Positions 27,078-36,579 of a stretch of 64,000 nt of DNA are shown here, piece after piece (the first letter of the stretch is position 1; every line of letters begins with the position of its first letter). Source of the stretch: Methylobacterium sp. WL1 (GTDB lineage: Bacteria > Pseudomonadota > Alphaproteobacteria > Rhizobiales > Beijerinckiaceae). The notes under the pieces were generated by a model. It was not told the DNA's origin and searched no databases. It was given only the letters and a program-made list of their open reading frames with translations. The position numbers and the translations under genes were made by a program. The stretch lies in the NCBI RefSeq assembly GCF_008000895.1, contig NZ_CP042823.1, positions 3,376,001 through 3,440,000 on the forward strand, given 5' to 3'.

Positions 27078-29390
27078 ATGTTGATCCACCAGAATGCCGC
27101 GCGGTTCGGCGCGTTGGCCCTGCTGTTCGGCGGCGGCGCCCTCCCCGCCTCGGCGCAGCAATCCGTCACGCTCGACGAACTCTCCGTAGAGGGTGCGGCC
27201 AATCCCGGCTCCGGGCGGACCGCCATCGCGTCACCCTTCGGCATCGCCGCCCCTCCCGGCTCGGCCCCGTCGGTCATCGAGCACCCGGTCGGCCAGGTGG
27301 TCACCGGGATCGGCCGCGAAAACACTATCGCCGATCGCCCCGCGACCAGCATCGGTTCGGTGCTCGCCAACAGCCCGGGCGTCACCGTCCGCCAGGGCAA
27401 TGGCGGGCGCGACGTGATCATCTCGATCCGGGGAAACAATGCCCGGTCCACCGGGGTGATCAAGAATACGGTGGTGCTGGAGGACGGCTTCATCCTCACT
27501 CAGCCCGATGGCGCGTCCCGCTTCGACTTGACCGACCCGCGGGCCTACAGCCGCATCGACGTGTTCCGCGGACCGCAATCGCCCCTGTTCGGCAACTATG
27601 CCACGGGCGGCGCCATCGCGTTCCGCACCCGCACCGGCCGCGAGATCGACGGCTACGAGATCGGCACCGACGCGGGCAGCTTCGGCTACCTGAACACCTA
27701 CTTCACCGTCGGCAAGGCCAGCGGGCCGTTCGAGATCAGTCTGTTCGCCAGCGACGTCCGCGCCAACGGGTATCAGGATCATTCGAGCTTCAACACGCAG
27801 ACCATCAACCTGCTCGCCAGCTACACGCCGACGCCGGACAACCGCTTCACCCTGAAGGTCATCAACAACAACCTCGACACGAATCTCGCGGCCCGCTCCT
27901 CCCTGGCGCAGTACCGGATCAATCCGTACCAACGCGGCTGCGCGGCGGCCGCGATCGCTGCCCCGGGCTGCACGACCTTCAGCCTGTTCCGCAACGGAGC
28001 ATTCGGTGCGACCGTGCCGGTCACCGCCGACGAGGGCGCGTTCGGCCGCAAGGACCGGCGCACGGTCGTGGCGGCACGCTGGGAGCACGACATCGACGCG
28101 TTCACCACCTGGCGCACGCAGCTCGGCTTCGACGAACGCAACTTCAACCAGCCGTTCTACACGACCTCGGGCCGCGGCTCGTTCCCGGCCTGGAACTTCC
28201 TGACCGACCTGACGCGGCGCGGCGACCTGTTCGGCCTGCCGGCGGTGGGCTACGTCGCGCTCGCCTACAACACGATCGACAACCACAGCACGACCTACAA
28301 CCGGGCGCCCTATGGCGGCCCGAGGCTCGGGGCGCTGATCGGCGTCCAGGACGCGGTGCAGTCGAATCTCGGCGGGCGGGCGCGGCTGGAGCTCGCCCTG
28401 TCTGACCGGTGGACCGGCGTGCTCGGGATCAGCGCCGAGGGCACAGCCATCACCGGCCGCAACCTCGCCTACAGCTACACCGCCGGGGGAGCGACCCGGA
28501 CGGTGGCGGATGCCGACCGCAATTTCCTGAACGTCGCCCCCGAGATCGCGCTGGTCTACCGGCCGGACGAGACCTGGGCGCTCCGGGGCCGGGTCGCCAC
28601 CGGGTACACCACGCCGGCCGCCAGCAACCTGTTCGTCACATCGGCCGGCCTGCCGGGCAACAACACCCAGCTTCAGACCCAAGAGAATCTCGGCTTCGAC
28701 CTCGGGGCGGATTGGAGCCCGACCGAGACGTTGCGTTTCAGCGTGACCGGCTTCTACGAGTTCTTCCGCAACGAGCTGGTCTCGCAATCGCCGGGCGCTG
28801 GCCTGTTGTCCTACACGTTCAACGCGCCGGCCTCAGAGCATCGGGGCCTCGAGGTCGGGGCCGACTGGGCCTTCGCGCCGGGCTGGCGTGGGGTCCTGGC
28901 CTACACGTTCGATGACCAGATCTACACGCGCTACACCGAGCAGCTGAGTGCCGGCAGCTTCACGCGCCGGTTCGACCGGGCGGGCAACCAGATCCCCGGC
29001 GTGCCGGCCCACCAGCTCCTGGCCCGGGTCGGCTACGACGTGCCGGCGGGGCCGCTGGCCGGGCTCGGGGCGTTCGTCGAGACGGTGGTGCAGGGCGATT
29101 TCTACATCGACAACGCCAACCAGCTGAAGGCACCCGGCTTCGCGATCGTCAACGCCAACGTGCACTATGCGACGGAGCTGACCGGCGGCTACGCGAAGCG
29201 GCTGAACCTCTACCTGGAGGTGCGCAACCTGTTCGACACGACCTACGCCGCATCGGCCCAGACGATCGCCAATTCACTTAGCGGCACGACCGGCCTCCAG
29301 AACGGCGCCGCCGTGCTGGCGACCACCACGGGGTCCGTGTTCGCAGGTGCGCCACGCAACATCGTCGGGGGGATGCGGCTGGCATTCTGA
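27078..29390 (+). CDS. TonB-dependent outer-membrane receptor
   Basis: A 770-residue receptor. A signal peptide (MLIHQNAARFGALALLFGGG, cut near ASAQQ) is followed by a TonB-box-like region, then the plug domain (SIGSVLANSPGVTVRQGNGG, ISIRGNNARST, IDVFRGPQSPLFGNYATGGA). A 22-strand barrel ends in VGGMRLAF, with the expected terminal Phe. The organisation is FecA/CirA-like. The ligand may be a ferric siderophore or a copper complex; the PepSY and DUF2946 neighbours fit either. No FecI/FecR pair is nearby. Confidence 0.9.
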   Translation: MLIHQNAARFGALALLFGGGALPASAQQSVTLDELSVEGAANPGSGRTAIASPFGIAAPPGSAPSVIEHPVGQVVTGIGRENTIADRPATSIGSVLANSPGVTVRQGNGGRDVIISIRGNNARSTGVIKNTVVLEDGFILTQPDGASRFDLTDPRAYSRIDVFRGPQSPLFGNYATGGAIAFRTRTGREIDGYEIGTDAGSFGYLNTYFTVGKASGPFEISLFASDVRANGYQDHSSFNTQTINLLASYTPTPDNRFTLKVINNNLDTNLAARSSLAQYRINPYQRGCAAAAIAAPGCTTFSLFRNGAFGATVPVTADEGAFGRKDRRTVVAARWEHDIDAFTTWRTQLGFDERNFNQPFYTTSGRGSFPAWNFLTDLTRRGDLFGLPAVGYVALAYNTIDNHSTTYNRAPYGGPRLGALIGVQDAVQSNLGGRARLELALSDRWTGVLGISAEGTAITGRNLAYSYTAGGATRTVADADRNFLNVAPEIALVYRPDETWALRGRVATGYTTPAASNLFVTSAGLPGNNTQLQTQENLGFDLGADWSPTETLRFSVTGFYEFFRNELVSQSPGAGLLSYTFNAPASEHRGLEVGADWAFAPGWRGVLAYTFDDQIYTRYTEQLSAGSFTRRFDRAGNQIPGVPAHQLLARVGYDVPAGPLAGLGAFVETVVQGDFYIDNANQLKAPGFAIVNANVHYATELTGGYAKRLNLYLEVRNLFDTTYAASAQTIANSLSGTTGLQNGAAVLATTTGSVFAGAPRNIVGGMRLAF

Positions 29391-29508
29391 TAACTGCGTC
29401 CACCGCTCGGCCTTGGTGGCGCGGCCATGCGTGCCATAAGTTCTCGATCGGGCGTCGGGGGAATCAGGGATTGGGTCGCGATGGCGGAAGCACCGGCGCG
29501 GTGATCGG

Positions 29509-30486
29509 ATGAGGCGGCGCAGCGTCCTTGCCGGGTTGTCGTGGGCCGCTGCGGGATGGCCGCTGGCTGCACCGGCCGAGGAGCAAGCCCGGGTGACGGC
29601 GCTCTGGCCGTTCGCGGACGGCGGCACCGAGGGCCGCACCCTCTCGGCCCTGTTCCGGGCGGCCCTGCGCGATCACGGCCGCGCGGACTTGCGCGTCGAG
29701 GACCGCTGGGGTGGGGCGGATGTGGAGCATACCCGCGCGTTGGCGGCCGAGATCGTGAAGTCGGAGCCGCGCGTGATCTTCGCGTTCCTGAACGCGCAGC
29801 TCTCCGCCGTGTCGTCCCTGACCCGAACGATTCCGATCATCTTCGTCGGTGCCTCCGACCCGGTCGGGTCCGGATACGTCGCCAGCCTTCAGAGACCGGG
29901 CGGCAACGTCACCGGCTTCACCCTGTACGAGGCGTCCCTGGCCGGGAAATGGCTGGCGGCCCTCAAGGAAGCGCTGCCGACGATCAGACACGTCGTGCTC
30001 TTGTCCAATGCCAACACGGAAATCCGGCGCGGCAACTTCTATTCCGAGGCGCTCCGGACGGCGGCGGCCTCCCTCGGCATCGAGACGGATGTCGTCATGG
30101 TCAGCCATGCCGACGCGATCGAGCCGCTCGTCGCGGATCTGGGGCGCCGGGGCGAGGCCGGGCTGATCGTGGCCCCGGGGACGTTCAGCGAGGCCAACGG
30201 TGACCGCATCGTCGCTCTGACGGCTCAGCATCGCGTCCCGGCGGTATTCGCGATCCGGCGCTTCGCGCATCGCGGCGGCCTGATGTCGTACGGTCCCGAC
30301 CCGGCGGATGCCGTGCGCCGCGCAGCAGCTTACGTGGATCGCATCCTCCACGGCGAAAAGCCCGCGACCCTGCCGGTGCAGGCGCCGACGAAGTTCGACT
30401 TCATCGTGAACCTGAAGACGGCACGGACACTGGGACTGGAGATCTCGTCGGCGCTGCTCGCCCAAGCGGACGAGATCGTCGAATGA
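29509..30486 (+). CDS. Orphan ABC-type substrate-binding protein (ABC_sub_bind family), first copy
   Basis: 325 residues with a Tat-like/Sec signal (MRRRSVLAGLSWAAAGWPLA, cut near APAEE). The periplasmic binding fold has the family hallmarks FVGASDPVGSGYVASLQRPG and GGNVTGFT, and a late RAAAYVDRILHGEKPATLPV. Such proteins normally serve ABC importers, but no permease or ATPase is nearby. The stop overlaps the start of a histidine kinase (ATGA), suggesting it is a ligand sensor for the kinase. Ligand unknown. Confidence 0.85.
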   Translation: MRRRSVLAGLSWAAAGWPLAAPAEEQARVTALWPFADGGTEGRTLSALFRAALRDHGRADLRVEDRWGGADVEHTRALAAEIVKSEPRVIFAFLNAQLSAVSSLTRTIPIIFVGASDPVGSGYVASLQRPGGNVTGFTLYEASLAGKWLAALKEALPTIRHVVLLSNANTEIRRGNFYSEALRTAAASLGIETDVVMVSHADAIEPLVADLGRRGEAGLIVAPGTFSEANGDRIVALTAQHRVPAVFAIRRFAHRGGLMSYGPDPADAVRRAAAYVDRILHGEKPATLPVQAPTKFDFIVNLKTARTLGLEISSALLAQADEIVE

Positions 30487-32522
30487 TGCGGGTGGACCCT
30501 GTCCCTGCGCCTGCGGGCCTGGAGATCCGGGCCCGACGCTTCCGCCTGCCGCTGGCGGCGAAGTTCGCGGTCGCCTTTGTGGGCCTCGTGACCCTGGTGC
30601 TGCTCATCAACGGCGTGGTCGACCTGCTGCTGAATTACGGCGACGCCAAACGAACCGCGATCGAGGTTCAGCGCGAGAAGGCGCACGCGGCTGCCGAGCG
30701 GGTCGAATCCTTCATCTCCGAGATCGAGAGCCAAATCGGCTGGACCACCCGGGCCGAATGGCGCCGCATCACTCCGGAACAGCAGCGCTACGACTTCATC
30801 CGACTGCTGCGGCAGGCGCCCGCGATCACGGAGGTCGCCTATCTCGATCCGAGCGGCAGGGAGCAGCTGCGGATCTCGCGCCTGGAACCTGACGTCGTCG
30901 GCAGCGGCAAGGATTTCTCGACGGCGCCACGCTTCATCCAAGCGCTCGCCGAGAAGGTCTGGTTCGGCCCGGTCTATTTCCGGCGGGGATCCGAGCCGTA
31001 CATGACCGTCTCGGTCGCCCATACCGGGCGCAACCCCGGCGTCACCGTGGCCGAGGTCAACCTGAAGCTGATCTGGGACGTGGTCAGCAGCATCCACAAC
31101 GGCGCGGGCGGCTACGCCTTCGTGGTGACAGCCAGCGGGCGGCTGATCGCGCACCCGGATCTGAGCCTCGTCCTGCGGGACACGGACCTCTCCACCCTGC
31201 CGGAGGTCGCGACCGCCCTGGCGGCCCGCCGGACCGGCGCCAATCCGGACACGACGGATTACGGGATCGCCACCGCGTTCGACGGTGGCTCGGTGCTGGC
31301 GGCCCATGCCGCCATCCCGCGGGTCGACTGGATCGTGTTCGTGCAGGTGCCGCTGAGCGAGGCGATGGCGCCGCTCTACGCCTCAGTGGTCCAGACCCTA
31401 GCCCTGATGGGTCTCGGCGTGATGCTTGCGACGGTCGCCGGGACCTTCCTCGCCCACCGCCTGGTCGTGCCGATCCGCCAGCTCGAGGACGGCGCGGAAC
31501 GCTTCGGATCCGGTGACCTGTCGGAGCGCATCGTGATCCGCACCGGCGACGAGATCGAGACCCTGGCCGACCGGTTCAACCTGATGGCGAGCCGCGTCCA
31601 GGAATCCTACGAGACCCTGGAAGCCAAGGTCGAGGAGCGGACCCACGACCTCAACAAGTCCCTCGACGATCTTCACAAGGCGCAGGACCGGCTGGTCCAG
31701 TCCGAGAAGCTCGCCTCTTTGGGGCAGCTCACCGCGGGGATCGCCCACGAGATCAAGAACCCCCTGAACTTCGTGAACAATTTCGCGTCCCTGTCCTCCG
31801 AACTTGTCGAGGAACTGCAGGAGGCGCTTCAGCCCGCCGCGCTCGATCCGAAGATCCGCGAGGAGGTCGACGAGATCGCCGATCTGCTCAAGGGCAACCT
31901 CGGAAAGGTCGTGCAGCACGGCAAGCGCGCCGATTCAATCATCAAGAACATGCTGCTGCACTCCCGTTCCGGGTCCGGCGAGCACCGCATGGTCGACATC
32001 AACGCCCTGGTCGAAGAGAGCCTGAACCTCGCCTATCACGGCGCCCGCGCGGCCCAGCCGGACTTCAACATCACCCTGAACCGCAATCTCGATCCGGCGG
32101 CCGGCGCCGCGGATGTTTACCCGCAGGAATTGACCCGCGTCCTCTTGAACCTGATGTCGAACGGATTCTACGCCACCGAGAAGCGCAAGACCGTGGAAAC
32201 CGGGCCGGGTTACGAGCCTTCCCTGTCGGTGACGACCCGCGATCTGGGCGAGAGCGTCGAAATCCGTGTGCGCGACAACGGCACCGGCATCCCGGACAGC
32301 GTCAAGGCCAAGATGTTCGATCCGTTCTTCACGACCAAGCCGGCCGGAGAAGGTACGGGCCTCGGCCTGTCCCTGAGCCACGACATCCTGGTGAAGCAGC
32401 ATGGCGGGGCCATCGACTTGGCCACCGAGGCCGGCCAGTTCACCGAATTCACGATCACGCTGCCGCGCGACGGCGCAAAGGCCGCGCAGCTGATCGTCGC
32501 CGCGGAAAAGAGCGAGCCATGA
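30483..32522 (+). CDS. Cache-HAMP sensor histidine kinase
   Basis: 679 residues. TM1 is at about 26-48 and TM2 at about 300-325. Between them is a periplasmic dCache-like domain (VAYLDPSGREQLRIS, PVYFRRGSEPYMTVSVAH). HAMP follows (HRLVVPIRQLEDGAERFGSG), then a coiled coil. The H-box is ASLGQLTAGIAHEIKNPLNF (His about 422). The ATPase domain has an N-box near LLNLMSNGFYAT, RDNGTGIP and GEGTGLGLSL. The gene overlaps the upstream binding-protein gene and the downstream response regulator gene by ATGA. Confidence 0.93.
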   Translation: MMRVDPVPAPAGLEIRARRFRLPLAAKFAVAFVGLVTLVLLINGVVDLLLNYGDAKRTAIEVQREKAHAAAERVESFISEIESQIGWTTRAEWRRITPEQQRYDFIRLLRQAPAITEVAYLDPSGREQLRISRLEPDVVGSGKDFSTAPRFIQALAEKVWFGPVYFRRGSEPYMTVSVAHTGRNPGVTVAEVNLKLIWDVVSSIHNGAGGYAFVVTASGRLIAHPDLSLVLRDTDLSTLPEVATALAARRTGANPDTTDYGIATAFDGGSVLAAHAAIPRVDWIVFVQVPLSEAMAPLYASVVQTLALMGLGVMLATVAGTFLAHRLVVPIRQLEDGAERFGSGDLSERIVIRTGDEIETLADRFNLMASRVQESYETLEAKVEERTHDLNKSLDDLHKAQDRLVQSEKLASLGQLTAGIAHEIKNPLNFVNNFASLSSELVEELQEALQPAALDPKIREEVDEIADLLKGNLGKVVQHGKRADSIIKNMLLHSRSGSGEHRMVDINALVEESLNLAYHGARAAQPDFNITLNRNLDPAAGAADVYPQELTRVLLNLMSNGFYATEKRKTVETGPGYEPSLSVTTRDLGESVEIRVRDNGTGIPDSVKAKMFDPFFTTKPAGEGTGLGLSLSHDILVKQHGGAIDLATEAGQFTEFTITLPRDGAKAAQLIVAAEKSEP

Positions 32523-32917
32523 ACGTCATCATCCTCGTCGTGGACGATGAGCCCGATGTCACCGACCTGTTCCGGCAGCAGTTTCGCCGCGAGTTGCGCG
32601 CCGGGCGTTTCGCTATGGAATTCGCGCATTCGGCTCCCGAGGCCCTGGCCTGCGTGAAAGCCGCGGACGGAGCCAGCCTGATCCTGATGTTCTCCGACAT
32701 CAACATGCCGGGCATGACCGGGCTGGAGCTCCTCCCGCTCGTTCGGGCCGCACGCCCCAACGTCCCGGTGATCATGATCACGGCCTACGGCGACGCGGAG
32801 ACGCGCGAGAAGGTCCTGGCGGGCGGCGCGGTGGATCTGATCACCAAGCCGATCGACTTCGACCTGCTGCGGGGTGAGATCGACCGTCGCCTGGCCTCCA
32901 TCGCGGGGACGGCATGA
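32519..32917 (+). CDS. Single-domain response regulator
   Basis: 132 residues consisting only of a receiver domain: acidic pocket VVDDEPDV, phospho-acceptor Asp at about 60 in FSDINMPGMTGLELL, Thr in ITAYGD and Lys in ITKPIDF. There is no output domain, so it probably shuttles phosphoryl groups or competes with the next receiver. It overlaps both neighbours (ATGA), placing it in one transcript with the kinase and the receiver-cyclase. Confidence 0.92.
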   Translation: MNVIILVVDDEPDVTDLFRQQFRRELRAGRFAMEFAHSAPEALACVKAADGASLILMFSDINMPGMTGLELLPLVRAARPNVPVIMITAYGDAETREKVLAGGAVDLITKPIDFDLLRGEIDRRLASIAGTA

Positions 32918-34179
32918 TCGCCGAGGCACCGCCGGCAAAGATCCTGGTCGTCGACGACGAGCCGGATCTCGAGGCGCTGATCACCCAGAAGTTCCGCCGT
33001 CAGATCCGCGACGGCCAGGTCGGATTCCTGTTCGCGCATGACGGCAACGAGGCCCTCAACCTGCTGGCCGAGAACTGCGACGTCGACATGGTCGTATCCG
33101 ACATCAACATGCCGGGGATGGACGGGCTGACGCTGCTCGCCAAGCTGCAGGAATCCGACGACAAGCCCTCGACGATCATCGTCTCGGCCTACGGCGATAT
33201 GGCCAACATCCGCACCGCCATGAATCGCGGGGCGTTCGACTTCCTCACGAAGCCGATCGATTTCACCGATTTCGAGACCACCATCGCGCGGACGCTCCGG
33301 CACGTCGGGACACTGCGCGAGGGTCGCCGGAGACAGATGCTGGCCGAGCGCGCGCACGCCTCCCTGGCGCGCTACTTTTCGCCCAATCTCGCCGAACGCC
33401 TGGCCGGCGACGCGTCGGGCCTGGAACTCGGCGGCGCGCGGCGCGAGGTGGCCTCGCTGTTCACCGACATCGCCGGGTTCACCAGTTTGGTCGAGAGCCT
33501 GGACCCGACCCAGCTCGCCGAAATCCTGAACGGTTACTTCGCCGAGATGACCGATCTCGTGTTCGCGCACGAGGGCACGGTCGCTAAGATCGTCGGGGAT
33601 GCCATCCACGTCCTCTTCGGGGCCCCCGGCGACCAACCGGACCATGCCGCGCGGGCGGTCGCCTGCGCGCTCACCCTCGACACCGCCTCCGAGGCTTTCC
33701 GGGCCCGCTGGCGGGACCGGGGGATCGAGATCGGCGCGACCCGGATCGGCGTTCATGCCGGGCCGGCCATCGTGGGCAATTTCGGGGGGGGCCGGTATTT
33801 CGACTACACGGCCTACGGCGACACCATCAACACGTCCGCACGTCTCGAGAACGCCAACAAGGCTTTCGGCACGCGGATCTGCGTCAGCCAGAGCGTGGTG
33901 ATCCGGACGGAGCAGTTCCGCGGGCGCCCGGTCGGCGATCTCGTCCTGCGCGGCAAGCAGGGGGCGCTGCGTGCGTTCGAGCCGTTGACCGAGGCTGAGT
34001 ACGACGCGGCGATGCTGGACCGTTATCTCGATGCCTTCGCCAAGCTGGAGGCGGGTGAGGCCGGCGCCATGCCGGCTTTCGCAGCCTTGATCGGGCTTCG
34101 GCCCGACGATGCCCTGTCGGCGTTCCATCTCAAGCGCCTGCTCAACGGCGCGTCCGGAACGCGCATCGAAGTCCGTTGA
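32914..34179 (+). CDS. Receiver-class III adenylate/guanylate cyclase
   Basis: 421 residues. The receiver (1 to about 125) has Asp63 in VSDINMPGMDG. A linker helix leads to a class III cyclase domain at about 175-350. Catalytic positions appear intact: metal Asp in LFTDIAGFT (about 185) and VGDAIHV (about 229), Lys in VAKIVGD (about 225), Thr in FDYTAYGDTIN, and Asn/Arg in INTSARLE. Lys with Thr favours ATP over GTP, so cAMP is the likely product. Kinase-controlled cAMP synthesis is the expected output of this operon. Confidence 0.9.
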   Translation: MIAEAPPAKILVVDDEPDLEALITQKFRRQIRDGQVGFLFAHDGNEALNLLAENCDVDMVVSDINMPGMDGLTLLAKLQESDDKPSTIIVSAYGDMANIRTAMNRGAFDFLTKPIDFTDFETTIARTLRHVGTLREGRRRQMLAERAHASLARYFSPNLAERLAGDASGLELGGARREVASLFTDIAGFTSLVESLDPTQLAEILNGYFAEMTDLVFAHEGTVAKIVGDAIHVLFGAPGDQPDHAARAVACALTLDTASEAFRARWRDRGIEIGATRIGVHAGPAIVGNFGGGRYFDYTAYGDTINTSARLENANKAFGTRICVSQSVVIRTEQFRGRPVGDLVLRGKQGALRAFEPLTEAEYDAAMLDRYLDAFAKLEAGEAGAMPAFAALIGLRPDDALSAFHLKRLLNGASGTRIEVR

Positions 34180-34324
34180 GCCCGATCATGCCCTCGACCC
34201 GCAGTCCGCGATGGCCGACACGCGAAACACGGTTCTCTGTCAATCTAGCAGCAGGCGGGATGGCGCGTCCTTCGATCGGCCGACCGCGCGACTGCCTCAG
34301 CCGGAGTTCTCCGGGAATACGCGC

Positions 34325-35311
34325 ATGAGGCGACGCGACGTCCTGGTGGGCCTCGGAGGCGCCATCGCCTGGCCCGCGGCCGGATGCGGCCAGACTTCGG
34401 CTCGGCGCCGTCTCGGTGTCCTCCTGGTCTACGACGAGGGTCATCCGGATGTGTCGATCATTGTCGGCACGCTCAAGGACAGCCTGCAGAAGCTCGGCTG
34501 GACCTGGGGCCAGAACCTCGCCGTGGACCTGCGGTACGGCGACGGCGACAGCGCGAAGATGCGCCGGCAGGCCGACGAGATCCTGGCGGCCAAGCCCGAT
34601 CTGGTCTTCGCGCAAGGTGTCGTCGGGACGACGGCCCTTCAGCAGGCGACCACGACCACACCGGTGGTGTTCATCCAAGCGCAGGATCCGGTCGGCGGCG
34701 GCCTGGTTGCCAGCCTGTCGCGGCCCGGCGGCAACCTGACCGGGTTCACAAATTTCGACTACACATTCGTCGGAAAGTGGTTGCAGCTCCTCAAGGAACT
34801 CAGCCCCGGCGTGACGCGGGCGCGCGCCATCATCAATCCGGATTACCGCACGCGGTTTGCCGGCTACAGTGCCGAACTCGCCCGGATCGGCCCGGAACTT
34901 CACATCCAGGCCGAGGCCAGCGGCGTCCACGACGCGGCCGAAATCGAGCGGGCGATCACCACCTTCGCCGAGGAACCTCATGGCGGTCTGATCGTGCTGC
35001 CGGATGCGATCACCGGAGTCTACAGCCGGCAGATCATCGACTTGACCGCCCGGCATCGCATGCCTGCGGTCTACGCCTACGCGGCCCAGGTCCGCATGGG
35101 CGGGCTCGCGGCCTACACGACCAGTGTGGCCCGGGACGTCCAGCAGGCCGCCGGCTACATCGACCGGATCCTGCGCGGGGCGTCCGTCGGCGACCTGCCG
35201 GTGCAGGCGAGCGAGCGCTTCATGACCCTGATCAACCTGAAAACCGCCGCGTCCCTCGACTTGACGATCACGCCGTCGCTCCTCGCGACGGCCGACGAGG
35301 TGATTGATTAG
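34325..35311 (+). CDS. Orphan ABC-type substrate-binding protein (ABC_sub_bind family), second copy
   Basis: 328 residues, the same family as the protein at 29509. Signal MRRRDVLVGLGGAIAWPAAG followed by Cys (a weak lipobox) suggests a Tat-type or lipoprotein signal. Family blocks are IQAQDPVGGGLVASLSRPGG, NLTGFTNFD and AAGYIDRILRGASVGDLPV. It lies 145 bases after the cyclase gene with no permease nearby. A second, diverged binding protein at the other end of the signalling operon suggests dual ligand input. In-frame codons upstream of 34325 overlap the cyclase gene and were rejected. Confidence 0.85.
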   Translation: MRRRDVLVGLGGAIAWPAAGCGQTSARRRLGVLLVYDEGHPDVSIIVGTLKDSLQKLGWTWGQNLAVDLRYGDGDSAKMRRQADEILAAKPDLVFAQGVVGTTALQQATTTTPVVFIQAQDPVGGGLVASLSRPGGNLTGFTNFDYTFVGKWLQLLKELSPGVTRARAIINPDYRTRFAGYSAELARIGPELHIQAEASGVHDAAEIERAITTFAEEPHGGLIVLPDAITGVYSRQIIDLTARHRMPAVYAYAAQVRMGGLAAYTTSVARDVQQAAGYIDRILRGASVGDLPVQASERFMTLINLKTAASLDLTITPSLLATADEVID

Positions 35312-35629
35312 CACAGATGGTGGTTTCGGGCGGCACCTGGCGCGCACTTAACCGCGCGACACCGCGATGATCGACACGATGTCCGCAGGCGCCTCCAACC
35401 ATGCAGAACGCCGCGCATTCGTGAACGGCACGAACCGGTCTCGTGGTTCTCCTCCAGCTCTTTGTCCTGGACGGAACCCGCGCACATGAGAGATTATTCC
35501 GGTACGCCGCTTTGTCCTGCAAGTCCGACCACGAACATGACGACTGACGTAGAGACAGCGACTGCAACTCCGGCGTCGAACCACATTTCCCTAAACTCGT
35601 TCTTGCTTCGTACCGATAAGGAAGTCCGC
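35312..35629. other. Non-coding spacer upstream of a small secreted-protein gene
   Basis: I find no convincing gene here. A ten-base direct repeat CTTTGTCCTG occurs at 35460-35469 and 35510-35519. The region presumably holds the promoter of the gene at 35630, which is preceded by a good AAGGAAG ribosome-binding site. Confidence 0.4.
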
Positions 35630-35962
35630 ATGAAGGCGATTTCAGCGACCGTTTTGGGTCTGGCGCTCCTCAGCGCCGTGGCCCCGGCCTTGGCCCAACC
35701 CTATGGCGGCCGAGATTACGGCTACGACCGCGGCGACTATGACCGTCGCGAACGGGACTACGATTCGCGGGACCGCCGTGATTACGGGCGGGATTATGAT
35801 CGTGCACCCCGCGGCGGACGAGGCGATTATGCGTTCGACGAGATGGAGTATCTGCGCTGCAATCCGGACGTCCGCCGTGCGGTCATCAGCGGGCAGGTAA
35901 AGTCCGGTCTGTATCACTACCGGAAGATCGGAATGGCCGAAGGCCGCCGTCTCAGCTGCTGA
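35630..35962 (+). CDS. Small secreted Tyr/Asp/Arg/Gly-rich protein
   Basis: 110 residues. The signal peptide is MKAISATVLGLALLSAVAPA with a cut near ALAQ. A low-complexity segment (about 22-68) of repeated YDR/DYDRR-type units follows. The C-terminal portion has FDEMEYLRCNPDVRRAVISG and SGLYHYRKIGMAEGRRLSC, with two cysteines that could form a disulfide. A strong AAGGAAG box supports the ATG. I do not recognise a family. The product is probably periplasmic or extracellular. Confidence 0.75.
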   Translation: MKAISATVLGLALLSAVAPALAQPYGGRDYGYDRGDYDRRERDYDSRDRRDYGRDYDRAPRGGRGDYAFDEMEYLRCNPDVRRAVISGQVKSGLYHYRKIGMAEGRRLSC

Positions 35963-36130
35963 TTGGCAGCAAACGCGCTGCGGCTCATAAGCCGGCCGAT
36001 ATAAAACGCGGCCCCTTTTCTTGGGGCGAACTGCTGGCCCCGGACCTCCGCGTCACTGCGGGATCCGAGGCCATCTTGATCGGCGCGCCATTCAACATGC
36101 TGAACGACGCAGCCCGAAGAGGCTCGATCG

Positions 36131-36406
36131 TTACTTGCTGCTTCCGCCACCGCCGCCGCCCTGGGGTACGGCGCGCTCGGGCTGGTTGGCATTTCCGGCG
36201 GACGAGGAGCTGTTGGACCGCGTATCGGCCGGCTGACCTGTAGGCGATGCCGTCACGGCGGCGTTGCCGCCGGTGGTGCTGTTCTGCGGCGCCACGACGC
36301 CCGGCGTTCCAGGGGCCGCGGGCGCGGTGGCAGGGGCCTGTGCAGACGCTTGCCCGGCAAGGAAGAGGCTGGCGACGGCCGCAGCCGTGAGAACGCGAAT
36401 GGGCAT
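36131..36406 (-). CDS. Small secreted Ala/Pro/Ser/Gly-rich protein
   Basis: 91 residues. Signal peptide MPIRVLTAAAVASLFLAGQA, cut near SAQA. The mature part is low complexity (TAPAAPGTPGVV, then Asn/Ser/Thr-rich, ending QGGGGGGSSK) and probably disordered. No catalytic motif is seen. It is convergent with the secreted-protein gene at 35630. Codon use fits the surroundings. Function unknown. Confidence 0.65.
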   Translation of the reverse strand: MPIRVLTAAAVASLFLAGQASAQAPATAPAAPGTPGVVAPQNSTTGGNAAVTASPTGQPADTRSNSSSSAGNANQPERAVPQGGGGGGSSK

Positions 36407-36579
36407 CGTTTATCCTGATTGACCGAAGTCTTTGGGAACGCACTCACACGCCCAACGGTTCAAAAGCCGGCGCAACAAGCAGAACGCGCAGTAAACCTGC
36501 AACCATGCGTCGGGCGGTTCCACCCAAATTTGCATCCGGAGCGGGTCCGACAGGTCGGAGCCTCTAAGGCCAAGCCGCC

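Noticed and set aside
26853-28405. Long plus-strand frame overlapping the TonB receptor in another phase
   Set aside because: Arg/Pro-rich and without motifs; the TonB receptor frame has signal, plug and barrel end.
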